Assembly: GCA_902783765.1 (NCBI GenBank)
Contig: CACZSB010000103.1
Location: 1 to 5,818 of the forward strand
DNA: 5,818 nt
Source: an uncultured Lachnospiraceae bacterium
Lineage (GTDB): Bacteria; Bacillota; Clostridia; Lachnospirales; Lachnospiraceae
Direction of reading: 5' to 3'
Position 1 is the first letter of the stretch. Each line of letters starts with the position of its first letter. Positions 1 through 5,432 of this stretch are shown in pieces. The translations under genes and the position numbers were made by a program. The notes under the pieces are model-generated. The model was not told where the DNA came from and searched no databases. It was given only the letters and a program-made list of their open reading frames with translations.

Positions 1-3000
1 ATAGGTGCCAGGCTCCACCACAATATCCATGGTCTGGCCCTTCCGGGAGGTCCACTCCTGAATCAAGTTGCCACCCTGAGGTCCCTGGGCATCCCAAACC
101 TGGATCACAGCATCGTCGATTTCATTGCCGGCCATGTCGGTTTTGTTGATCTTTACGGTGACGGTCTTGGGAACTTTATGGGTGTTAGTGATGGTGGTCA
201 GCCCTGCTTGGGTGCTGGCTTCCATGGTATACCCTTCCGGAACAGCAGTCTCAACAAATTCATATTTAATCTCTGTAATGCCGTCAGCCTGATACTTGGG
301 TAAACTGTCAATCCGGCCGCTCCATACGTTGATGGCATTCAGTATCAGGGTCTTACCCTCCACGGGCTTACCGTCGGCATAAAGCTGCACGGTGACGGAC
401 CCAGGCCGCAGTTCGTCGGCATTATTTTCATCTGCCCATACCTTTTTAACGCTGATTGAGGTCTTCACAATTACCGTATGGGTATTGGTGATGGTGGTCA
501 GCTGGCCTTCGGTGCTGACCAGCTTGGTATAGCCACCCGGCACATTCTGCTCATCAAAGCTATACTTGATTGCCGTGGTGCCGTCACTCTGGTATTTAAG
601 CAGATTGGAAATCTTGCCGCTCCAGTTATTGGCGGCGTTCAGGGTCAGGGTTTTTCCATCCACCGGCTGTCCGTCGGCGTAAAGCTGCACGATGATGGAG
701 GCAGGCCGCAGGCTATCCTCATCATCGCCGTCAACCCATTTCTTGGTGACCCGGGCTTCGGTGGTCTCGGGGGCCGGAACATGGGTATTGGTAATGGTGA
801 CGGCATTGCCGGAATAGCTTACCTTGCTGGTATACCCGTCGGGAACCCCCAGCTCCTTAACGGTATAGTTGATTTTTGTGGTACCATCATTTTGATACAG
901 GGGCAGATGGTTGAAATTGCCCGTCCAGCCATTGGCGTCGCTCAGGGTCAGGGTTTTTCCATCCACCGGCTCGTTGCCGGCATAGAGCTGCACCGTAATC
1001 TGCGCAGGACGGATCTGGTCCTTGTCATTGACATCGTCCCAGACCTTTTTAACGCTGACCTGGGTCAATCCGTAGCCAGTATAGGTATTGGTGATGGTGG
1101 TCAGCTGGCCTTCGGTGACGAGGGTTCTGGTGTAGCCCAGGGGCACGGCGGGTTCATCCACGGTATATTTGATCTCCGTGATGCCGTCCTTCTGATACTT
1201 GGGCAAATTGCTGAAGCTGCCGCTCCAGTTGTTGACATCGTTTAAGGTCAGCGCCTGGCCCACCACCGCAATGCCGTCGGCGTAAAGCTGCACGGTAATG
1301 CTGGCGGGACGAAGCCCTTCCTGATTGTTGGAATCAGCCCAAATCTTTTTGACATCAACAGAGATTTTGACATCCTGCCGGTAGGTGTTCTTAAAGGGGG
1401 CGGAGGCATTAAACTCAATGGTATAATTCTGTGCCGGGGCCGGAGAAATGCTTAAAAAGCGCTGCATGTAGTTATGGGCCTGGTCGGGCACATACATATA
1501 CAGTTCCAGATCCTTGGGGGCACCATCCAGTTCAACCAGTCTGATGAGCTCATTGTAGCAGTCGCCATAACCGTCGCCCATATTATTGGTGTAATGCCAG
1601 ATGGCCAGCTGCGTATAATTCCGGAATTCGTAATCACTGAGACCGTATTTCTCCTGAAGACCGGCATTGTCGTGGCCGAAACCATAATACACCACATTGA
1701 TCAGGGCGCGGCGGAGTTCCTCTCTTTTTTCGCTGGAGTAGGCATCGTGGCTGGTTTGAACTGCCGCAAAATCTGCATCGGCATAGTATTTCTTATACTG
1801 AGGGTTGACAGCATTGGCTTCACCGGTGGACTCCCTGTCCATATAGTAATCACCGGGAGGGGTCAGCTGATAATTGCAGCAATAGGTGATATCGGCAGGA
1901 TTCGCTTTATAGGTGGCGATAAGCGCATCATAACCGGCGGAATCCCTGCCTATCGTCCACTCGCCGGTTATATAGAAGGAACGGGGGAGGGCATTAAAGC
2001 TGGTTTCGTTGTTGTACAGGTGTCTCGCCCGGTAGGCCTTATATACCGCATTATCCGTTGTATTGCCGCTTTGGGTTTCGGTAATCAGGCTGGCCCCCTG
2101 CACATCGGAGGCATTCATGCGCAGAATTCCGCTTTCCTCCGTTACGACAAAGGTGGAAACCAGTTTGGCATTGGTGTAGCTGACATGAGCATCGGAGCCG
2201 GCCTTTTCGGATATGATTACCCGATATTCTCCGGCCTGATCGACGGAAACGCTGTCAAATACCACATCTCTGTACCAGTTGGAGGTTTCATAGCTGGCTA
2301 CTTCTTCCCAGGTTCCCTGATTGTTCTTCCGTTCCAGAAGCAGCACAAAGTCAAATTTCTGATTCCAGTCCTCATAGGGAAAAACAATCATTTCCTGCGC
2401 CTGCTCGTTTAGCAGGGATTTATTGGCTTTTACGCTGATAACGAGAGGCGTCGTATTGCCCAGAATAGCGCCGCTGGAAGTACCAAAGGCGGCCGTATAC
2501 TTATCTTCTTTATTTATCGTATTGCCGTTCTGCGTACCGGTAAGGGAGACATGGTTGGAGTAGGCCCCGGAATCATCGCCTTCCTGGGGCTTGGTGTAAT
2601 AGGTCAGAATCAGGGTGGCATTGTTCAGGCGTTCCGGATTATTGATGGTGACCGTGATTTCCTGCCCATTGCGTACAATGCTGTTTTCGCCAAGATAATC
2701 TTTAATATGGAAGAACTTAAGTTCATCGGAGCCCGCGTCTCTGTAGGCAGACCAGGCAATATAATTCATGGAATCATGGTACCAGGTATGATCAAGACCG
2801 CTGGTCTTGTTATCATCATAATAGAGAAGGGCAATGGGGATATTCTCGATTTGAGACCAGCTTGCATCCATTTGCTTGCAGAGATAATTCATAAAATCCC
2901 ACTGATCTTCGCCGGGGACCTGGGTCTCAAGATACCGTTTCACAGTCAGAGCCTTGGAGGGGTCCGCGGGATCTCTGGGCATCACCACCAAATCAATGCC

Positions 3001-3705
3001 ATCGGCTTCCACAAAACTATGGTTGCTGCCGATGGTATCCTTTAAAACAGTGGTGCCTGAAAAGCCGTCCTCCGCCAGCTCGTTGATATTGATATCCCAG
3101 CGGATGGTGCCGTCCAGGGTGGCGGCTCCGTATTTGTCCAGCATCTGATCGCCGCCGGGGGTGACATCCGTCGGGGGATTCACCTGGAAGGTGATATACT
3201 TGCCGGTCTTTGTTTCAATACGGAATTCGGCGGGCGCTGTGCCGGGATTGTTCCGGTTCTCCGCTCTGGCCAAAACCTCCACATAGCCCTTAATGCCAAA
3301 GTATTTCTCAACGGCCTGGGTGAAAACGATTTTAACACCCTTTGCGGAGATATAGGCATGACCGAATTTAATATCCTGGTCACCCCGCTTCTGGACAAGG
3401 GGAAAATCTTCCTGGGTGGCTGTGACGGACACTTGGCCCTGATCGGCCCAGTTCAGCTCGATATAATCCCCTGCCTTGACTGTGGTGTTGCCTTCGGGAT
3501 TGAAATTGAAGTCAAGCCGGAACTTGACGATATCCCAATGGTTTACCGGGTTTTCGGTTTTGGTGCTGATTTCCAGATTTGCATCCTGGCTTACTTCCCG
3601 GGGGTTTGCAGGGTCTGCATAAACCTTCGTGCCGGGCATGGACATGGTCAGCACCATCACAGCCGCCATGACCAGGGCCAGAAGCTTCCTTCCCTTGGTA
3701 CGCAT
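1..3705 (-). CDS. Large secreted thioester/Cna-B repeat surface adhesin, 5' part (3' end beyond window)
   Basis: An uninterrupted frame of 1235 codons runs off the left edge with no stop. Residues 1-30 are a signal peptide: basic MRTKGRK, a hydrophobic stretch, then likely cleavage after VYA. Residues about 41-190 and 190-415 look like two Ig-like MSCRAMM-type adhesin domains (WDININ at 203, YSNHVSLTG near the end). Residues 420-525 resemble an FctA/Spy0128 pilin domain (DQAGEYRVIISE at 489-500). Residues about 526-757 form a TQXA thioester domain, with Cys609 after Tyr608 and Gln699 in YTQLAIW. Residues 779-1176 are four Cna-B repeats, and 1177-1235 begin a SpaA-like domain (KINKTD, EPGTY). 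Known homologues are sortase-anchored adhesins or pilus-tip proteins of Gram-positive bacteria, whose thioester binds host or surface amines. Wall anchoring and an LPXTG-like signal are inferred, since that end is missing. The start is fixed by GGAGGA five bases upstream. The family assignment is firm; the ligand is unknown. Confidence 0.93.
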   Translation of the reverse strand, partial: MRTKGRKLLALVMAAVMVLTMSMPGTKVYADPANPREVSQDANLEISTKTENPVNHWDIVKFRLDFNFNPEGNTTVKAGDYIELNWADQGQVSVTATQEDFPLVQKRGDQDIKFGHAYISAKGVKIVFTQAVEKYFGIKGYVEVLARAENRNNPGTAPAEFRIETKTGKYITFQVNPPTDVTPGGDQMLDKYGAATLDGTIRWDININELAEDGFSGTTVLKDTIGSNHSFVEADGIDLVVMPRDPADPSKALTVKRYLETQVPGEDQWDFMNYLCKQMDASWSQIENIPIALLYYDDNKTSGLDHTWYHDSMNYIAWSAYRDAGSDELKFFHIKDYLGENSIVRNGQEITVTINNPERLNNATLILTYYTKPQEGDDSGAYSNHVSLTGTQNGNTINKEDKYTAAFGTSSGAILGNTTPLVISVKANKSLLNEQAQEMIVFPYEDWNQKFDFVLLLERKNNQGTWEEVASYETSNWYRDVVFDSVSVDQAGEYRVIISEKAGSDAHVSYTNAKLVSTFVVTEESGILRMNASDVQGASLITETQSGNTTDNAVYKAYRARHLYNNETSFNALPRSFYITGEWTIGRDSAGYDALIATYKANPADITYCCNYQLTPPGDYYMDRESTGEANAVNPQYKKYYADADFAAVQTSHDAYSSEKREELRRALINVVYYGFGHDNAGLQEKYGLSDYEFRNYTQLAIWHYTNNMGDGYGDCYNELIRLVELDGAPKDLELYMYVPDQAHNYMQRFLSISPAPAQNYTIEFNASAPFKNTYRQDVKISVDVKKIWADSNNQEGLRPASITVQLYADGIAVVGQALTLNDVNNWSGSFSNLPKYQKDGITEIKYTVDEPAVPLGYTRTLVTEGQLTTITNTYTGYGLTQVSVKKVWDDVNDKDQIRPAQITVQLYAGNEPVDGKTLTLSDANGWTGNFNHLPLYQNDGTTKINYTVKELGVPDGYTSKVSYSGNAVTITNTHVPAPETTEARVTKKWVDGDDEDSLRPASIIVQLYADGQPVDGKTLTLNAANNWSGKISNLLKYQSDGTTAIKYSFDEQNVPGGYTKLVSTEGQLTTITNTHTVIVKTSISVKKVWADENNADELRPGSVTVQLYADGKPVEGKTLILNAINVWSGRIDSLPKYQADGITEIKYEFVETAVPEGYTMEASTQAGLTTITNTHKVPKTVTVKINKTDMAGNEIDDAVIQVWDAQGPQGGNLIQEWTSRKGQTMDIVVEPGTY
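481..514. repeat. 34-bp exact repeat, copy A (Cna-B repeat 3)
   Basis: These 34 bases are identical to 1084-1117, exactly 603 bp away. They encode the end of repeats 3 and 1 (TEGQLTTITNT). A second identical stretch at the same offset is 671-691 versus 1274-1294. Confidence 0.9.
639..668. repeat. 30-bp exact repeat, copy A (Cna-B repeat 3)
   Basis: Identical over 30 bases to 942-971, 303 bp away. It encodes the PVDGKTLTL segment shared by repeats 3 and 2. Confidence 0.9.
942..971. repeat. 30-bp exact repeat, copy B (Cna-B repeat 2)
   Basis: Identical to 639-668. The synonymous positions are also identical, which points to recent exchange or duplication rather than protein-level constraint alone. 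Confidence 0.9.
1084..1117. repeat. 34-bp exact repeat, copy B (Cna-B repeat 1)
   Basis: Identical to 481-514. The match ends abruptly on both sides apart from two further matching bases, in keeping with exchange between repeat units. Confidence 0.9.
1594..1617 (-). other. TQXA motif (thioester glutamine) of the adhesin
   Basis: Residues 697-704 read YTQLAIWH, the hallmark TQxA(I/V)W motif of Gram-positive thioester domains. Gln699 would condense with Cys609 to give the internal thioester. The motif is followed by YTNN, also common in the family. Confidence 0.85.
1821..1887 (-). other. Thioester-forming cysteine region (Tyr-Cys-Cys) of the adhesin
   Basis: Codons 607-628 include Tyr608-Cys609-Cys610. 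In TQXA-type thioester domains the reactive cysteine follows an aromatic residue, so Cys609 is the favoured nucleophile. Its partner is Gln699 in the TQLAIW motif (codon at 1609-1611), 90 residues later. The adjacent second cysteine, Cys610, and Cys716 are not needed for the thioester and have no obvious role. The assignment rests on motif matching. Confidence 0.75.
2131..2448 (-). other. FctA/Spy0128-like domain of the adhesin
   Basis: Residues about 420-525. The segment starts with a Lys-containing strand (VKANK, 425-429), continues with KFDFVLLLE at 450-458 and ends with the DQAGEYRVIISE signature at 489-500. In the Spy0128 family this glutamate (here Glu500) catalyses a Lys-Asn isopeptide bond. 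Lys426 or Lys429 and an Asn in the last strand (possibly Asn531, just past the drawn boundary) are candidates. Boundaries are approximate. Confidence 0.6.
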
Positions 3706-3710
3706 GAGAG

Positions 3711-3716
3711 TCCTCC
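3711..3716 (-). promoter_or_regulatory. Ribosome binding site of the adhesin gene
   Basis: The minus strand reads GGAGGA five bases before the ATG at 3705. This is a near-perfect Shine-Dalgarno sequence and sets the start. It lies just after the U-tract of the leader hairpin, so leader folding could touch both termination and ribosome access. Confidence 0.85.
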
Positions 3717-3720
3717 AATG

Positions 3721-3760
3721 AAATAAAAAAACTGACGTATCGCACTGATATACGCCAGTT
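3721..3760 (-). terminator. Hairpin with U-tract in the adhesin leader: intrinsic terminator or attenuator
   Basis: In the minus-strand RNA, AACTGGCGTAT (3760-3750) pairs with ATACGTCAGTT (3740-3730): 11 pairs including one G-U wobble, with a 9-base loop. A run of T follows (3729-3725, then ATTT). The G-U pair and the T-run exist only in the minus-strand reading, which fixes the orientation. It may end transcripts coming from the DegV gene, whose stop lies 145 bases upstream and which has no other visible terminator. Because it sits between the probable adhesin promoter and its ribosome binding site, it could also attenuate the adhesin. Confidence 0.65.
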
Positions 3761-3761
3761 A

Positions 3762-3790
3762 AAAGTATAATAATTTCGGGAAAAAGTCAA
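3762..3790 (-). promoter_or_regulatory. Probable adhesin promoter
   Basis: On the minus strand a -35 TTGACT (3790-3785) is followed by TACTTT (3767-3762) at 17-bp spacing, or by the better -10 TATACT (3769-3764) at 15-bp spacing. The flanks are A/T-rich. Transcription would begin near 3757, inside or at the edge of the leader hairpin, leaving a leader of about 50 bases. The spacing ambiguity lowers confidence. Confidence 0.5.
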
Positions 3791-3904
3791 GAAAAAAGTG
3801 TGATTATTGTGTAATTTTTGAGCCTTTTATGAATTTTTTGTGGAGCCCCTCGAACTGATGTTTTTGAAAATCCCAAGCGGCTTTCGAAACCCGTGGAAGC
3901 GGCC

Positions 3905-4753
3905 TTATTCCTCAACAAACATGAGCCCCAACGTCCCCGGACCGCAGTGGGAGGAAACGGTGCAGCCGGTAAGGGCATGATGGACCTGCTGACAGCCGCT
4001 GAGCTCCTGGACCAACACCAAAAGCTCCTGCAGGGTCTCCTCCGGAATCTCCCCGGATTCTGTCATAAAAATATGATCGGGCCGGATCTTTTTATCGGTC
4101 AGGGTTTCCGTAATGAACTGGCGGTACACCCGCTTCATATTCCCACGGTATTTTTTGTAAATCTCCAGTTTTCCCTGACTCATCCGCAGGGCGGGTTTGA
4201 TTTTCAGAAGGTTGGCGCCCAGGGCCGTGACTCCGGAGCAGCGTCCTCCCTTCCACATGAAGGTCAGGGTATCCAGCACAAAGCTGACGGAGAGTTTTTC
4301 CGTCAGGTGCTGAAGATGGGCGGCAATATCCGCCGCCGCCATGCCCCGGTCCCGGCAGGCCGCCCCTTCCAGGGCCAGCAGACCGCCGCCGGAGGAGAGC
4401 ATGCGGCTGTCCACGGGATAGACCCCCGGCAAACGCCGGGCCGCCAGGGAAGCCGTATTGAAGGAGGCGGAAAGCTCCGCACTGATGTCGATATGAACCA
4501 CCTCAAAGCCCTGCTCCGTAAAGGGGGCGAAGAAATCGTGGAACTCCTGCTCCCCCGGTGCCGCGGTGTGGGGCAGGGTGCCGTCCTGCCGATAGCGGGC
4601 ATACATCTGCTCAGGAGTAAAGCCCTGGCCGTCCAGAAAGCTTTCTTCTCCCAGAAAGATGGTCAGGGGGATTATATGAATGTCATAGCGTTCCAGTAGC
4701 GCCGGGGAAAGATCCGCGGTGCTGTCTGCCGTTATAACCACCGGTTTTGCCAT
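3905..4753 (-). CDS. DegV-family fatty-acid-binding protein (FakB-like)
   Basis: This 282-residue protein has the usual DegV-family length and two-lobed motif order: ADSTADLS at 9-16, HTAAPG at 62-67 where most relatives have TSQPSPG, LSASFN at 94-99 (LSGTY-like), VDSRMLSSGGG at 114-124, KGGR at 168-171 followed by LLKIKPAL, and HCGPGTLGL near the C-terminus. Known members bind a long-chain fatty acid. FakB proteins present it to the FakA kinase for phosphorylation and phospholipid synthesis, in the cytoplasm. No FakA is visible here, so the exact role is inferred. GAGGA lies 7 bases before ATG 4753 but only 1 base before the in-frame ATG 4759, so 4753 is preferred. The gene has its own promoter and lies 103 bp after the XRE gene. 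Confidence 0.92.
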   Translation of the reverse strand: MAKPVVITADSTADLSPALLERYDIHIIPLTIFLGEESFLDGQGFTPEQMYARYRQDGTLPHTAAPGEQEFHDFFAPFTEQGFEVVHIDISAELSASFNTASLAARRLPGVYPVDSRMLSSGGGLLALEGAACRDRGMAAADIAAHLQHLTEKLSVSFVLDTLTFMWKGGRCSGVTALGANLLKIKPALRMSQGKLEIYKKYRGNMKRVYRQFITETLTDKKIRPDHIFMTESGEIPEETLQELLVLVQELSGCQQVHHALTGCTVSSHCGPGTLGLMFVEE

Positions 4754-4760
4754 TGTCATT

Positions 4761-4765
4761 TCCTC
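4761..4765 (-). promoter_or_regulatory. Ribosome binding site that decides the DegV start
   Basis: GAGGA on the minus strand sits 7 bases from ATG 4753 and 1 base from ATG 4759. Only the shorter start has workable spacing. Confidence 0.7.
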
Positions 4766-4797
4766 AAAAAGTTTATGGATTAATCAAAAACGCTACT

Positions 4798-4826
4798 ATT
4801 ATAGGCGAAAAAAAGAATAAAGGCAA
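4798..4826 (-). promoter_or_regulatory. Promoter of the DegV gene
   Basis: On the minus strand TTGCCT (4826-4821) and a perfect TATAAT (4803-4798) are separated by 17 bp. Transcription would start near 4791, giving a leader of about 38 bases. The promoter lies in the gap after the XRE stop codon, so the DegV gene can be expressed independently of the regulator. No terminator is seen after the XRE gene, so read-through is also possible. Confidence 0.8.
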
Positions 4827-4856
4827 GGGCAAGGAAAACAGTGGGTCAAAAGATTC

Positions 4857-5195
4857 TTAAATGCGGCGGATTCGATCGATGCCGTTTAAAATGTCCAGAA
4901 GCTGTTCCTGGACCTGTTCCGGCTTTGACAAAAGGAGATCATAACATTCCAAAGGGATGTTCCGACCTTCCTCTGGCAGCGGATCAATCTTTTCAAAAAG
5001 CTTTTCCAGGGGCAGGCCCAGGGCCCGGCAGGTCCGGTGCACACTTTCCAGGGTGGCGTTCTTTTCCCCCCGTTCCAGCTGTCCGATATAGGTGGGATGG
5101 AGACCGGCCAGCTCCGCCAGGCTTTCCTGACTGAGGCCGGCTTTCAGGCGGGCACTTCTGATGCGTCCGCCGATAATCTTTGCCAGATTGTCCAT
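4857..5195 (-). CDS. XRE-family helix-turn-helix transcriptional regulator
   Basis: A 112-residue cytoplasmic DNA-binding protein. The HTH_3/XRE domain covers residues about 7-68: SQESLAELAG at 22-31 is the first HTH helix and turn, HPTYIGQLERGEKN at 33-46 is the recognition helix with the family's typical end, and TLESVHRTCRALGLPLEKLF completes the fold. The C-terminal 40 residues (IPLECYDLLLSKPEQVQEQLL) look helical and may dimerise; no ligand-binding domain is present. Translation starts at ATG 5195, six bases after GGGAGG. A longer in-frame start at 5297 adds 34 residues that do not look conserved and has no such site. The gene is divergent from the thioredoxin gene, so autoregulation and control of that neighbour are plausible but unproven. 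Confidence 0.9.
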   Translation of the reverse strand: MDNLAKIIGGRIRSARLKAGLSQESLAELAGLHPTYIGQLERGEKNATLESVHRTCRALGLPLEKLFEKIDPLPEEGRNIPLECYDLLLSKPEQVQEQLLDILNGIDRIRRI

Positions 5196-5201
5196 AAAAC
5201 A

Positions 5202-5207
5202 CCTCCC
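5202..5207 (-). promoter_or_regulatory. Ribosome binding site that decides the XRE start
   Basis: GGGAGG on the minus strand lies six bases before ATG 5195, which supports the 112-residue product over the 146-residue open frame starting at 5297. Confidence 0.8.
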
Positions 5208-5214
5208 GGAACAG

Positions 5215-5241
5215 TCTATAAATATGAAACAGCCATCACAA
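5215..5241 (-). promoter_or_regulatory. Possible XRE promoter (weak)
   Basis: On the minus strand TTGTGA (5241-5236) precedes TATAGA (5220-5215) with a 15-bp spacer, giving a very short leader. An alternative -10, TATAGT at 5280-5275, has A/T-rich DNA upstream but no good -35. The sequence does not decide between them. Confidence 0.3.
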
Positions 5242-5246
5242 CAGCC
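5228..5246 (-). promoter_or_regulatory. Tandem GGCTGTT boxes upstream of the XRE gene
   Basis: The minus strand carries GGCTGTT at 5246-5240 and again at 5234-5228, with starts 12 bp apart. The same core GCTGTT occurs on the plus strand at 5353-5358, touching the -35 of the thioredoxin gene. They are candidate regulator-binding boxes; with such short sequences, chance is possible. Confidence 0.3.
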
Positions 5247-5333
5247 TGGAGGCGTGAAATAGCGGCGGTGCTGTACTATAAATGCAGTTTTAAGCAAAAA
5301 AATATTTTTAGACAGGTGGGAGGGGATCCTTTT

Positions 5334-5348
5334 CGTGATAAAATCACG
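5334..5348. promoter_or_regulatory. Perfect inverted repeat, candidate operator
   Basis: CGTGAT-AAA-ATCACG is a perfect 6-bp inverted repeat with a 3-bp centre. It lies 9 bp upstream of the -35 of the thioredoxin promoter. No T-run follows on either strand, so it is not a terminator. Its size and place suit an operator for a dimeric HTH protein, possibly the adjacent XRE regulator. Confidence 0.45.
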
Positions 5349-5357
5349 GGTCGCTGT

Positions 5358-5386
5358 TTGACGGAGGCCAGGCGGCGGGATATAAT
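5358..5386 (+). promoter_or_regulatory. Promoter of the thioredoxin lipoprotein gene
   Basis: TTGACG (5358-5363) and a perfect TATAAT (5381-5386) are separated by 17 bp, a near-consensus sigma-A promoter. The start of transcription would be near 5393, about 40 bases before the ATG. Confidence 0.88.
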
Positions 5387-5432
5387 ATGATTCATCTCAA
5401 TGATGAACTGCAAAAAAGGTTGGGCCTATTAA

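Larger units (their letters stand above)
178..1371 (-). repeat. Four tandem Cna-B domain repeats within the adhesin (about 300 bp each)
   Basis: Repeat units lie at residues 779-875, 883-975, 984-1076 and 1084-1176. Each opens with a Lys-x-Trp strand, has RPxS/Q-(I/V)-x-VQLYA in the middle and ends with T-N-T-(H/Y). The tryptophans fall at 789, 889, 990 and 1090. Each unit has a possible isopeptide triad: Lys 787/887/988/1088, Glu 851/951/1052/1152 and Asn 873/973/1074/1174. Such repeats form stiff stalks that hold the adhesive head away from the cell wall. The protein repeats are diverged, but short DNA stretches are identical between units. Confidence 0.9.

Noticed and set aside
478..1245. 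255-codon plus-strand open frame with internal repeats
   Set aside because: Its repeats are the complement of the Cna-B repeats; its start is the reverse of a His codon in the TNTH motif.
178..1371. Regularly spaced repeats that could suggest a CRISPR array
   Set aside because: The period is about 300 bp, the repeats are coding and diverged, and they translate as Cna-B domains.
1474..2412. 312-codon plus-strand open frame antisense to the adhesin
   Set aside because: It mirrors the codon pattern of the minus-strand gene, is rich in Ile/Gly/Val without domain signs, and has no ribosome binding site.
2551..3045. 164-codon plus-strand open frame
   Set aside because: Lies wholly antisense to the N-terminal adhesin domains and has no recognisable features.
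3512..3790. 92-codon minus-strand frame overlapping the adhesin start
   Set aside because: It begins in the promoter and runs in another frame through the adhesin signal peptide; no ribosome binding site.
3877..3902. Repeated GCCGCTT and a TTTCGAAA palindrome after the DegV stop
   Set aside because: No stable stem with a T-run forms, so it cannot be called a terminator.
3893..4699. 268-codon plus-strand open frame antisense to the DegV gene
   Set aside because: The minus-strand frame has all DegV motifs, a promoter and a ribosome binding site; this one has none.
5216..5283. CTATAAAT occurring twice, exactly 60 bp apart (5216-5223 and 5276-5283)
   Set aside because: An 8-base A/T-rich match in an A/T-rich intergenic region is easily due to chance; at most it marks alternative -10 sites.
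5196..5297. 34-residue N-terminal extension of the XRE regulator
   Set aside because: A strong ribosome binding site precedes ATG 5195, the domain begins there, and the extension is Cys/Phe-rich and unlike the family.
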